A stretch of DNA of 64,000 nucleotides, from positions 310,001 through 374,000 of the forward strand of contig CAWBSR010000015.1 of NCBI GenBank assembly GCA_963791545.1. Direction: 5' to 3'. This stretch comes from JALYXV01 sp963791545 (lineage in GTDB: Bacteria > Actinomycetota > Acidimicrobiia > Acidimicrobiales > Palsa-688). The translations under genes were made by a program, and so were the position numbers. Below, piece after piece: positions 6,640-15,418 of this stretch. Position 1 is the stretch's first letter, and the number at the start of each line of letters is the position of its first letter. Below the pieces are notes generated by a model, which was not told where the DNA came from, made no database searches, and saw only the letters and a list, made by a program, of their open reading frames with translations.

Positions 6640-9039
6640 TTACAGGAGACCCCGCCGGGTCATCCGCTGGGTCGCGAACCATCCGGGAATGGCGGGCAGG
6701 TAGGTTGCCACCACCTGGTTGGTGAGCACCGCGGCCACCGCCACGTCCTGGGGCAGGCCGAAGAGCACCAACGCCCCCGAAAGTCCGACTGATCCGACCG
6801 CCGTGCTACCCCCTGGTATGGGGATCAACGAGGCCACCGTGGACACGGTGATCTGGACCGCCAGGAGGGACCAGAACGACACACCCTGGCCATAGGCGTA
6901 GACGCAGGCCAGCAGGCTCAAGGTGACCAGCAAGGTGGCCAGAACATTGCCCGTCGTCAGCAGGAGCAGCCGCGAGGGTGAGCGCAGGGCCGCCAGCACC
7001 GACTCCACGGCATGCTCGGCGGGGATCAGGAAATGACGCCGCAGCAGAGGCACGGTCGCGATCAGCACCGCGCCCACGACCACGATGGCGGCCAGCCCGG
7101 CCGCCGCCAGGCCGATGCCCTTAAGGGGGACGTTGATGGTGTGGGGCGATAGCGGGATCGCAACCGCCAGCATGGCGAGCTGCACCGCGACATTGGCCAC
7201 CGTGCTCAAGAGGCCCCCGGCGGCGACGGCAGAAGCCAGGTCGACGCCTTGCTTCTGCAGGAACCGCACCTGCAGGCCGGCGCCACCCAATGGCACCGCC
7301 ACGTTGGAGAACGAGGTCGCGATCTCGAGCTCGACGGTGGCGCCCAGCGGGAGGGGGCGCGTCGAGGCGCCTATCAAGGCCATGGCGTAACCGAGGTTGC
7401 TGACCATCGCCAGGAGGAACGATGCCGCTAGCCACGGGGTTGAGGCACGGGCCAGGGAGTGCAGCAGCGCCTTGGGGTCGCCGATCGAGCCCAGCAGGGC
7501 GGCCACGCCGACAAGGGCGCCGACCGCCATCAGCAGGCTCTTGAGGTCGACCCGGGGCACCTTGGCCAGCGGGGGTGGGGAGGTGCCGGCGGCCTGGGCG
7601 GCCGCGGTGCGAAGCTCTTCGAGGACGTCGTGCCCGTGCTTCTGCTTCGAGGCGGCGCCCAACGCGGCCCGCCCCGCCGGGCTCAGAGCGGCGGGTTGGA
7701 TGAGAGGGAGGGCCCGGGTGAGGACGATGGAACCGACACCGTCCAGGGCGGCCTCGATGGCGGCGTCACGACCCACGACGAGTGACGTCGCGACCAGGAG
7801 TTCTGCGACGTCGGCCGACAGCTGGTGGTCGTCGGCGGGATCGACGGCGTGGGAGAAACCGGTCACGAACGGCCCCGAGTCGTTGACGATGACGTGCTCG
7901 GCGTTGAGGGCGCCGTGGGCGATGCGGGCTCCTTGGAGCCGGGCGACCTGGTTCCACAAGTCGGCCAGCAGGTCCCGGGTCAGGGCGGGCCCCTCGAGGT
8001 CGCCTAATAGCGGGCCTCGGATCAGGCGCTCCGCCTCGACCGCGACGCCCCGGCCACCGATTCCTGCCCGGACCAGCTTGGGCACCCGAACCTCGGCGGC
8101 GCCGGCCGCCAGCAGGCAGTACGCCTCGTGCTCGATCTCCTGGGCCCGGGTCAGGAAGAAGTTGCCGCCCCGGTCGCGGTAGTACAGGAAGCGCCAGAGG
8201 CGGGCGAGCAGGGTCACGCTGGCTTCGTCGCGTCCGATTACTCGAACCCGGAGGTCTCCGGTGTCGTCGGTTGCGATCATCACGGTCTCGTTGGGGGGCT
8301 GGGCCGGGGCGAGCCGGACGTCGTGGACGTCTACCCCGAGATCGGCCAGGGCCTCCTCAACCCGCGCCGGGGTGGGCCGACCGGCGGGCGACCCCAAGGC
8401 GAGGTGGATGGCCGCCGCCACGCCCCAGCCGAGGAGTAGGCCGCCCCCGACATCGTTTGGCGACGCGATGCCCAGGTACAGAGCGGCCGGGACCAGCAGA
8501 GCGCCGAATACCTGGCCGATCCGCCGGGCCGGGCGGGTCAGGTACGGGGCACCCACGATCAGCACCGCTTCGATGACCGCCAGCCGCACCAGGGGGAAGG
8601 TCGGTGTCGTCGCGGTGCGGAAGACCTCGGACCACTTGGAGATGCCGCCGTGATCCACGATCCCCATGAGCCGGCCCAGCACCCAGGCCAGCCCGCCTGC
8701 CAGGGCCACATCGCGAGCCAGCCGCCATCGGCGCCACGCCAGGGCGCTCATCGCCACCACCGCGACCGCCCAGATGGCCCCCACCCGGTAGAGGGCGATG
8801 AAGAGGGTGTGGAGCCCGTTGGGCAAGGTGGTGAACGCCTGCGTCACCGCAGCTTCGGTCGGGCTGGGCGACCGGGCGGCCAGCCAGACCAGGCCCACCG
8901 CGGCGGCACCGAGGCGGACCCAGTCGCTGGCCCGGCGACGGTAGGGATCATCGTCCCCCGGAGTCGACTGCCCCGACCAGGCCCCGGCCCCCGAGTCGAG
9001 CCTCCGAATGAGGTGGGAGACGCCACCACCGGAGGTCAT
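6640..9039 (-). CDS. Flippase-like (LPG synthase TM family) membrane protein with degenerate kinase-like domain
   Basis: A 799-residue polytopic protein in three parts. Residues ~35-215 hold several membrane segments. Residues ~230-480 look like a cytoplasmic kinase/phosphotransferase fold. Residues ~500-790 hold the YbhN/MprF-type flippase domain (SFLLAMVSNLGYAMALIGAS, VPLGGAGLQVRFLQKQGV). In the kinase-like part the catalytic loop reads HGALNAEHVIV, where active members have HGDL. The metal-binding motif is GFSHA instead of DFG, so it is probably a pseudokinase. The start overlaps the stop of the upstream phosphoesterase by 4 bases. A role in lipid translocation is inferred. Confidence 0.85.
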   Translation of the reverse strand: MTSGGGVSHLIRRLDSGAGAWSGQSTPGDDDPYRRRASDWVRLGAAAVGLVWLAARSPSPTEAAVTQAFTTLPNGLHTLFIALYRVGAIWAVAVVAMSALAWRRWRLARDVALAGGLAWVLGRLMGIVDHGGISKWSEVFRTATTPTFPLVRLAVIEAVLIVGAPYLTRPARRIGQVFGALLVPAALYLGIASPNDVGGGLLLGWGVAAAIHLALGSPAGRPTPARVEEALADLGVDVHDVRLAPAQPPNETVMIATDDTGDLRVRVIGRDEASVTLLARLWRFLYYRDRGGNFFLTRAQEIEHEAYCLLAAGAAEVRVPKLVRAGIGGRGVAVEAERLIRGPLLGDLEGPALTRDLLADLWNQVARLQGARIAHGALNAEHVIVNDSGPFVTGFSHAVDPADDHQLSADVAELLVATSLVVGRDAAIEAALDGVGSIVLTRALPLIQPAALSPAGRAALGAASKQKHGHDVLEELRTAAAQAAGTSPPPLAKVPRVDLKSLLMAVGALVGVAALLGSIGDPKALLHSLARASTPWLAASFLLAMVSNLGYAMALIGASTRPLPLGATVELEIATSFSNVAVPLGGAGLQVRFLQKQGVDLASAVAAGGLLSTVANVAVQLAMLAVAIPLSPHTINVPLKGIGLAAAGLAAIVVVGAVLIATVPLLRRHFLIPAEHAVESVLAALRSPSRLLLLTTGNVLATLLVTLSLLACVYAYGQGVSFWSLLAVQITVSTVASLIPIPGGSTAVGSVGLSGALVLFGLPQDVAVAAVLTNQVVATYLPAIPGWFATQRMTRRGLL

Positions 9040-10430
9040 GGCGGCTTCGGCCTTCCTGGTGGTGGGAGGATCGGCGGTGTCGCGAACGCCGGAGGGGAAC
9101 TCAGGTCCAGGGAGTCAAGAAGGTCGTCGGCCGCGGCATCACGGGCTGTGAGCGGCGGCAGGTTCCATTTCCGCTCGATCAGCTTGAGGACCGAGGTGTG
9201 GTCGTGGGTGACGTGGGAGACGTACCCGGGCCGGGCGAAGGGCGACACGATGACTGCCGGGACCCGAAAACCGAGACGGTCATAACGCTGTGGCCCCGAC
9301 GCCTCCGGGGCCACAGCGTCGGGTTCGGGCGCCTCGGGCGGCGGGACGTGGTCGTAGTACCCACCGTGCTCGTCGTAGCACCACACCAGCAACGTGGCCG
9401 GCCAGCCGGCTCCCTGGAGGGCGGCGTTGATGATCCGGGCGGCGAACGACTGGCCGGCGCCGATGTCCTGGGGATTCTCCTCGGAGTCGGCGCGAAAGTC
9501 CGGATCCACCAGGCACACCGCGGGCAGCGTTCCCGCGGCGGCGTCCTTGAGGAAGTCGTCGACGCTGCGGATGTGCGACGCGTAGCGCAGGATTCCGAGA
9601 GGAAAGGCGTCGGCGCTGAACTGCAGGTAGGACTTGGCTCGGTTGGGCTCATTGCCGACCCGCTGGCCCAAATCCTCCAGGCGCTGGCGGGCCAGCCGCG
9701 CCACCCGGACTCCATGGAACCCGGCCAGGCGGCCGAGGACGGGGCGGGCGTGGGCGACCGAGTGGTAGTCCCTCCAGGAGATCCCATGATGGCTCAACCG
9801 ATCGAAAATGGTCCCCTGGGGCGGGTAGTCGAAGCAGTGGCTCAAGGTGTCGCTGGTGAGTCCGTGGGCGGTCCCCGCGATCAGGAACCGGCGATTCGGG
9901 ATGGTGGGCCCGAGGCAGGAGGAAAACCACCGGTCGGCCACCGGGAAGGTGCCGGCCAGGGCGTGGTAGAAGGGCAGGTCGGCGTCGGTCCAGTAGCCCA
10001 TGGCGATGGCGGGGTCGGCGCCCGGGCAATACTTCTCGACGGCGGTGGCGAACCCCGCGTTGGTGCCCCCGGCCCACTGCAGGTGACTGGCCTCCCACGA
10101 CTGGGTGGGTACACCGATGTGCTGCTTGGTGGAGGGCAGGTGGGTGGCCGCCACGACCCGGCCCCCCCGACCAGGATTGGTCGCGATGACGTTTCCCGCG
10201 GCGTCGGTGGGGAGCCCGTCGCCCCGGCCCAGCCGGCCCAGGTAGTTGTCGAACGAATGGTTCTCCATCATCAGGATCACGATGTGGCGAATCTGGGGAA
10301 GGCAGTCGGTGCCCGGGGGGCGGTCGGGGAACGGGAGCCGGGCCGGATCTACCGGCGGGACGCGCCGGGCCGAGAAGAACGCCTCCAGCTTGGCGATGGC
10401 GTCAGGGCCGATGCGGTCGTTGATTTTCAC
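9036..10430 (-). CDS. Phospholipase C / acid-phosphatase-type phosphoesterase
   Basis: About 464 residues of the phosphoesterase family (PF04185, bacterial phospholipase C and AcpA relatives). Diagnostic motifs are HIVILMMENHSFDNYLG near the N-terminus (metal and nucleophile region) and WCYDEHGGYYDHVPPP, the late metal site. The GTG start at 10430 overlaps the TGA of the upstream oxidoreductase; a longer reading would run deep into that gene. No signal peptide or Tat motif is seen from this start, which is unusual for a secreted phospholipase. It sits between two lipid-related genes, all coupled by 4-base overlaps. Confidence 0.88.
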   Translation of the reverse strand: MKINDRIGPDAIAKLEAFFSARRVPPVDPARLPFPDRPPGTDCLPQIRHIVILMMENHSFDNYLGRLGRGDGLPTDAAGNVIATNPGRGGRVVAATHLPSTKQHIGVPTQSWEASHLQWAGGTNAGFATAVEKYCPGADPAIAMGYWTDADLPFYHALAGTFPVADRWFSSCLGPTIPNRRFLIAGTAHGLTSDTLSHCFDYPPQGTIFDRLSHHGISWRDYHSVAHARPVLGRLAGFHGVRVARLARQRLEDLGQRVGNEPNRAKSYLQFSADAFPLGILRYASHIRSVDDFLKDAAAGTLPAVCLVDPDFRADSEENPQDIGAGQSFAARIINAALQGAGWPATLLVWCYDEHGGYYDHVPPPEAPEPDAVAPEASGPQRYDRLGFRVPAVIVSPFARPGYVSHVTHDHTSVLKLIERKWNLPPLTARDAAADDLLDSLDLSSPPAFATPPILPPPGRPKPP

Positions 10431-11713
10431 CGAGTTATCCTGTCCGCCCGGCGCCAGCCGAAACGTGGAGGGCAGTTGCCCAGCGCTTGGTCCAGCCAGC
10501 GGCGGGTCCCGCCGGGGGCCGTCACGGCGGCGCCGAGGCGCGTCGCCACGGCCGCGGTGGCCCGCGACGGGCCGGGGGGCGCCCCGTCGTAAAGCTCGTT
10601 CCAGAAGACCGACCAACCACCGGCGAGCGTGCTGCCGACGCCGGGCAGGGTCAGCACCCGCCCCACCGCCGCGATGGCCCTCGGGTGGGGGAGCAGGGTC
10701 GCCTGGGTGGCGGCCGCGATGCGGTGGTACGGGAGATGGTCGGCGGCCAGCCGGGCGGTGTAGCGGGCCGCGGCCTGGTCAGGGCCCGCCAGTATCGCTT
10801 CCGCGGCGGCCCGGCCGCTGGTCATGGCCTGCGAGATCCCCTCGCCCTGCAGCGGGTTGACCAGTCCCGCCGCGTCGCCGACCAGCAGCACCCGCCCCCG
10901 GGCCGGTGTGGTGCCGACCAGGCCCATCTTGAGCCAGCCGCCCAAGCGGCCCACCGGTTCCCCGCACCCCGCCACCAGCCCCATACGCTCCAGGTGGTCG
11001 AGGAAGGCCGGCAGCCGCCGCACCGCCGACGCCGCCGCGGTCCGGTCGGCCAGGGTGGCCACGCCGAGGCCCACATTGGCCTGACCGTCAGGGCCCGGAA
11101 ACAACCACCCGTACCCCGGCAAGGCTCGCCCGGGCCGCGGCTCCCACAGCACGATATGTGGGACCTCGACCGGCTGGGCCAGATAGCTGCGGATGGCGAA
11201 GCCCCACATCACCCGCCCCCGCTCCACCAGCCCCGACGCCTCGGCGACCCGGCTGGTGGCGCCATCGGCGCCGATCACGGCATCGCCCCGCACCCGCTCG
11301 CCGGTGCTGAGCGCGAACCCTTCCAGGGCGCCGCCATCGGGGCCACCCAACGGTTCGATGGCCTGGCCCGCCCAGGGCCGCGCGCCCGCGGCCACCGCTT
11401 GGTCCCGCAGGATCCGGTCCAACTCGGCGCGCGGCACCGCGATGGCGCGGCCAGGGTAGGTCAGCCCCGGAAAGCACGGCAGCCGGACCCGTCGCCCCGT
11501 CGGTCCGACCACCGCCATGGCGCCCACCGCAAGGCTGCCCGCGACCTCGATGCCGAGATCGTCGAGGACCTGAACGCCCCGGGGGCCCACCAGGTCCCCG
11601 CACGCCTTGTCCCGGGGGAAGGCGGCCTTGTCGACGAGCGCCACCCGGGCCCCGCCGCGGGCCAGCACCAGGGCGGCGATGCTCCCGGCCGGTCCCGCCC
11701 CGATGACCACCAC
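10427..11713 (-). CDS. Geranylgeranyl-reductase-family FAD oxidoreductase
   Basis: A 428-residue flavoprotein: Rossmann motif VVIGAGPAGSIAALVLARGG at the N-terminus, the GGR-family PRDKACGDLVGPRG segment, and the GDAAGLVNPLQGEGI FAD-binding motif near residue 285. Family members reduce prenyl chains (chlorophyll, archaeal lipids, menaquinone) or act in antibiotic biosynthesis. The GTG at 11713 has no ribosome site. In frame upstream is CTG at 11732-11734, four bases after GGGAGG, so a CTG start (LAEHRFDVVVIG) is plausible. It is the first gene of the minus-strand lipid chain and divergent from a menG-like gene, suggesting menaquinone-chain reduction (inference). Confidence 0.88.
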   Translation of the reverse strand: MVVIGAGPAGSIAALVLARGGARVALVDKAAFPRDKACGDLVGPRGVQVLDDLGIEVAGSLAVGAMAVVGPTGRRVRLPCFPGLTYPGRAIAVPRAELDRILRDQAVAAGARPWAGQAIEPLGGPDGGALEGFALSTGERVRGDAVIGADGATSRVAEASGLVERGRVMWGFAIRSYLAQPVEVPHIVLWEPRPGRALPGYGWLFPGPDGQANVGLGVATLADRTAAASAVRRLPAFLDHLERMGLVAGCGEPVGRLGGWLKMGLVGTTPARGRVLLVGDAAGLVNPLQGEGISQAMTSGRAAAEAILAGPDQAAARYTARLAADHLPYHRIAAATQATLLPHPRAIAAVGRVLTLPGVGSTLAGGWSVFWNELYDGAPPGPSRATAAVATRLGAAVTAPGGTRRWLDQALGNCPPRFGWRRADRITR

Positions 11714-11765
11714 GTCGAAACGATGCTCTGCCAGCGATCCTCCCGGCCTTGTCGTCGTACTGTAA

Positions 11766-12542
11766 GTGGGGCATCACGGCGAAGGAGGAAGTCCGATCCG
11801 CCCCCGTCCGAGTAACAGCCCCAGTCGCGACCGAAATGGCTTCGCCCGGGACCTCTTCGGTGCCCTGCCGGACCGCTACGACCGGCTGGCCGAGGTGTTG
11901 TCGCTGGGACAGAACCGTCGCTGGCGGCGCGCCGCCGTCGATCACCTGGCAGCCGCCGACCCCGCCGTAGTCCTCGACGTGGCATCGGGCACGGCCGGGG
12001 TGGCCATCCAGCTGGCCCGGCGGACGCGAGCCACGATCATCGGTCTCGACCTGACCCCGGAAATGTTGCGGCGCGGTCAGCACAATGTGGCCTCGGCCGG
12101 CCACGCCGACCGAATTTCGCTGACGGTCGGGCGCGCCGAGGAGCTCCCTTTTCCCACCTCGGTTTTCGACGGCCTGACATTCACCTATCTCCTGCGCTAC
12201 GTGGCCGATCCCGAGGCCACCCTCGAGGAAATGGCCCGGGTGGTGCGACCCGGCGGGATCGTCGCCAGCCTCGAGTTCTTCGTTCCCGCTGGTCGCTTCT
12301 GGCGATTCTGGTGGTGGGGGTTCACCCGCCTCCTGCTCCCGGCCGGGGGTTGGCTCACCGGCGGCCGGGAGTGGTGGCGGGTCGGCCGCTTTCTCGGGCC
12401 CAGCATTTCCGGCCATTACCGCCGCTATCCGCTGGCGTGGCATGTCGAGGCCTGGGAAAAGGCGGGCTTCACCGATGTCGGGGTGCGGATCATGAGCTTG
12501 GGCGGTGGCTTGATCATGTGGGGAAAAAGGGGCGGTGACTGA
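11766..12542 (+). CDS. UbiE/MenG-like SAM-dependent methyltransferase
   Basis: A class I methyltransferase of about 250 residues: VVLDVASGTAGVAIQLA (SAM motif I), GLDLTPEMLRRGQ (motif II), DGLTFTYLLRYVADP and EMARVVRPGG (post-motifs typical of UbiE/MenG). Probable role: last methylation in menaquinone synthesis or a related quinone step. The start is unclear: GTG 11766 precedes an in-frame strong Shine-Dalgarno (AAGGAGGA at 11782-11789). The codon at normal spacing after it is ATC (11796), not ATG/GTG/TTG. It overlaps the next gene by 8 bases. Confidence 0.88.
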   Translation: MGHHGEGGSPIRPRPSNSPSRDRNGFARDLFGALPDRYDRLAEVLSLGQNRRWRRAAVDHLAAADPAVVLDVASGTAGVAIQLARRTRATIIGLDLTPEMLRRGQHNVASAGHADRISLTVGRAEELPFPTSVFDGLTFTYLLRYVADPEATLEEMARVVRPGGIVASLEFFVPAGRFWRFWWWGFTRLLLPAGGWLTGGREWWRVGRFLGPSISGHYRRYPLAWHVEAWEKAGFTDVGVRIMSLGGGLIMWGKRGGD

Positions 12543-13269
12543 AAGCGATCCGCGGCCGGCGTACTACGCCGCCCGTCCGGGAGGCTGGCGCGACTGGTGG
12601 ACGCTGCTCCATCCCCCTTACACCGCCTGGCATTTGTCCTATGTCGTGATCGGCGCCTCGCTGGCGCCCCATTTCGATTCCGGACGGCTGGCGGCCACTG
12701 TGCTGGCGTTCTTCTGTGCCGTGGGGATCGCCGCCCATGCCCTCGATGAGCTGCACGGTCGGCCGTTGCGGACCCAGATACCGAGCCCGGCGTTGGTGGG
12801 GGCGGCGATTGTGGGCCTGGCGGTGGCCTGCGGATTGGGAGTCGCCGGCGTGGCCCGGGTGGGCCTGGTGCTGGTGCCGTTCATCGTCGTCGGCCCGTTG
12901 CTGGTCGTCGCCTACAACGCTGAGTTGTTCGGGGGAATCGTCCACACGCACACCGGATTCGCCCTGGCCTGGGGCGCCTTTCCGCTCCTGACCGCTTATG
13001 CCGCCCAGGCGTCGGGCTTGGCAGTGGCGCCGGTGGCGGCGGCCGCCGGCGCTTTCGCCCTTTCCTTCGCCCAGCGGTCGCTGAGTTCACCGGCCCGGAT
13101 GTTGCGCCGCCGGGTCGATCGAGTCTCCGGCTCGATCGTCTTCATTGACGGCACCATCCGGCCGATCGACTCGGCGATGCTAGTGGCGCCTCTGGAGCAG
13201 GCCTTGCGGGCCCTGTCGTGGGGGATCGTGGCCCTGGCCGGGGGGCTGGTTCTCGCCCGCCTCCGTTAA
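12535..13269 (+). CDS. Polytopic membrane protein, possibly UbiA-related
   Basis: A 244-residue protein with about seven hydrophobic segments. Start GTG 12535 lies inside the end of the methyltransferase gene, so the two are co-translated. The segment AHALDELHGRPLRTQIP lies where UbiA prenyltransferases carry their Asp-rich motif, but it is not a proper match. With MenG and a prenyl reductase nearby, a role in a prenyl-lipid pathway is a reasonable guess only. Confidence 0.7.
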   Translation: MTESDPRPAYYAARPGGWRDWWTLLHPPYTAWHLSYVVIGASLAPHFDSGRLAATVLAFFCAVGIAAHALDELHGRPLRTQIPSPALVGAAIVGLAVACGLGVAGVARVGLVLVPFIVVGPLLVVAYNAELFGGIVHTHTGFALAWGAFPLLTAYAAQASGLAVAPVAAAAGAFALSFAQRSLSSPARMLRRRVDRVSGSIVFIDGTIRPIDSAMLVAPLEQALRALSWGIVALAGGLVLARLR

Positions 13270-13326
13270 GCGCCGCCCGGTGGGGGCGGATCCCCGAGAA
13301 TCCGGGCCCTCGTCTGCGGGCTTCGG

Positions 13327-13728
13327 CTATTTCGATCGCATGCGGTTGTTGCGAGGGTCGTGGGTGACTTCGGCCAGGCCGAGCAGCTCCAGCAGCGGGG
13401 GGAGGTACATGCCGAAGCGGCCCCGGTACCCGTTGCGCAGCCCGTACCAACCTCCCACCGGATTGTCCGGGGATCGTCCCCAGGCCTCCACGCTGCCTTC
13501 GACTGCCGGCTTCTTCTCGTCGGCGGCACCGAGCGGCACCCAATCGCCCTGCTCCTGCAGCCAGGCATGGAGATCCTCGACCGCCTCCCACCGGTACTTC
13601 AAGGTGGTGGAACCCACCTGGCAGACCAAGACCGGGGAATCGGCCTGGTCGTCCTTGAACATGGTGTACTCCGACGTACCGGGCGCCGTCTTGAGGACCC
13701 ACGGATCCTCTTTGGTACCAGCCGCCAT
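13327..13728 (-). CDS. Conserved hypothetical protein
   Basis: A 133-residue soluble protein (MAAGTKEDPWVLKTAPGTSE). Compact motifs such as CQVGSTTLKYRWEAVEDLHAW, DWVPLGAADEKK and AWGRSPDNPVGGWYGLRNGY suggest a conserved globular family, but no function is known to me. ATG 13728 is preferred over a TTG one codon earlier because GGGAG lies seven bases upstream. Monocistronic. Confidence 0.7.
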   Translation of the reverse strand: MAAGTKEDPWVLKTAPGTSEYTMFKDDQADSPVLVCQVGSTTLKYRWEAVEDLHAWLQEQGDWVPLGAADEKKPAVEGSVEAWGRSPDNPVGGWYGLRNGYRGRFGMYLPPLLELLGLAEVTHDPRNNRMRSK

Positions 13729-13873
13729 CAACTGACTCCCTTCCCTTCGGTGTCTTCGGTCTTGGTGTTTCGGCCAGCGATTGGCGAAGCCTATGCACCG
13801 AAATATCGCGCCACGCGGTACGGTCGCTTCTCATGGCTACCCAGGGGCCCGGCCGCCGCGGCTCGGAGCCGGT

Positions 13874-15346
13874 GTGACCCGGGCGGTGGTCGTCGGCGCC
13901 GGCCCCAACGGGCTGGCGGCTGCGGTCACGCTGGCGCAGCGGGGCATCACGGTCACGGTGCTCGAGGCGGCTGCTGAGATCGGGGGCGGTACCAGGACCG
14001 AGGAGCTGATCGTGCCCGGCGTGCGCCACGACCTCTGCTCGGCCGTCCACCCGTTCGGGGCCGTTTCGCCCTGCTTCCGGGCCCTCAATCTGGAACGCCA
14101 TGGGCTTCGCTGGCGCTGGCCCGACGTCGATCTGGCCCATCCCCTGGACGGGGGTCGGGCGGGCGTCATGGTGCGCTGCCTGGACGAGACCGTGGCCGGC
14201 CTGGGCGGCGACGGCGCGGCCTGGCAGCGGTTGTTCGCTCCCCTCTCGGAGGGTCTCGACGACCTGGTCGAGGACCTGTTCGGTCCCTTCCTGCACTGGC
14301 CCCATCACCCGTTGTCCTTGGCCCGCTTCGGCGCCCGGGGCCTGCAGCCCGCCACCGTGGTGGCCCGGCGCTGGCGCCAGCCCGAGACCCGGGCCCTCTT
14401 CGCCGGGGCTTCCGCCCATGCCTCCTACCCCCTCGAGCGGCCCACCACCGGCGCCGTCGGGCTCATGCTGCTGGCGGCCGGCCACCGGGTGGGGTGGCCG
14501 GTGGCCGAAGGCGGCTCGCAGGCAATCACCCGAGCCCTGGCGGCGCGGTTATTCGAGCTCGGGGGCCGGGTCGAGACCGGTGCCCCGGTGGGCTCCTTGG
14601 ACGAGTTGGGCCAGCCCGATGTCGTGCTCCTGGACGTGGCGCCCGGCGCCGCCGCCGACATCTGTGGCGAGCGGCTCCCCCCATCGGTGCGGAGGGCCTA
14701 CCGGAAATGGCGCCATGGGCCCGCCGCCTTCAAGGTCGATTTGGTGGTCGACGGAGGCGTTCCCTGGACCAACGAGGCCTGCCGCCGGGCTGGGACGGTC
14801 CACCTCGGGGGGACCCTCGAGGAGCTGGCTGCCACCGAGGACCAGGTGCACCGCGGTGCCATGCCCGAACGCCCCTTCGTGTTGGTCGCCCAGCAGTACC
14901 TGGCCGACCCCCGACGCTCGTCGGGCGATCGGCACCCGATCTGGGCCTACGCCCATGTGCCCAAGGGTTACTCGGGCGACGCGACCGGCGCCGTGCTCGG
15001 CCAGATCGAGCGCTTCGCCCCGGGTCTGCGCGAACGCATAGTGGGCACCAGCACCCGGGGCCCGGCCGACTTGGAGCGGTACAACCCCAACTACGTCGGC
15101 GGCGACATCGCCACCGGGGCCAACTGCCCTCGCCAAGTGCTGCTCCGGCCCCGGCCCGCCCTGGACCCTTACCGCACCGGGATCCCCGGGGTGTACCTGT
15201 GCTCGGCTGCCACGCCCCCCGGCGCCGGTGTCCACGGCATGTGCGGGTACAACGCCGCCCTGTCGGCCCTCCGCTTCCTCGAGTCCCGCCCCTCCCGGTC
15301 CTGGACCCTCCCGGTCCGCCGCCGGGTGATCCCGTCGGTTGCCTAA
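13874..15346 (+). CDS. Phytoene-desaturase-like NAD(P)/FAD-dependent oxidoreductase
   Basis: About 490 residues. The N-terminus VTRAVVVGAGPNGLAAAVTL is the dinucleotide fold, followed by GGGTRTEELIVPGVRHDLCSAVHPFG. The C-terminus GVYLCSAATPPGAGVHGMCG is the CrtI-family flavin motif. GTG 13874 was chosen because it directly precedes the FAD fold and has GGAG five bases upstream. Members of this clade are annotated as CrtI-like but many act outside carotenoid synthesis (for example retinol-saturase or PYROXD2-like). No other carotenoid gene is present, so the substrate is unknown. Confidence 0.87.
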   Translation: MTRAVVVGAGPNGLAAAVTLAQRGITVTVLEAAAEIGGGTRTEELIVPGVRHDLCSAVHPFGAVSPCFRALNLERHGLRWRWPDVDLAHPLDGGRAGVMVRCLDETVAGLGGDGAAWQRLFAPLSEGLDDLVEDLFGPFLHWPHHPLSLARFGARGLQPATVVARRWRQPETRALFAGASAHASYPLERPTTGAVGLMLLAAGHRVGWPVAEGGSQAITRALAARLFELGGRVETGAPVGSLDELGQPDVVLLDVAPGAAADICGERLPPSVRRAYRKWRHGPAAFKVDLVVDGGVPWTNEACRRAGTVHLGGTLEELAATEDQVHRGAMPERPFVLVAQQYLADPRRSSGDRHPIWAYAHVPKGYSGDATGAVLGQIERFAPGLRERIVGTSTRGPADLERYNPNYVGGDIATGANCPRQVLLRPRPALDPYRTGIPGVYLCSAATPPGAGVHGMCGYNAALSALRFLESRPSRSWTLPVRRRVIPSVA

Positions 15347-15418
15347 CGGGCCACAGGGGCTGGCCAAAAGTACCAATATGGCGGCCGGGGGGGACGGCAC
15401 CGACATACTGGGTCTCCT

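Noticed and set aside
9198..10592. 464-codon plus-strand frame opposite the phosphoesterase
   Set aside because: No domain; shadow of a gene with strong catalytic motifs on the other strand.
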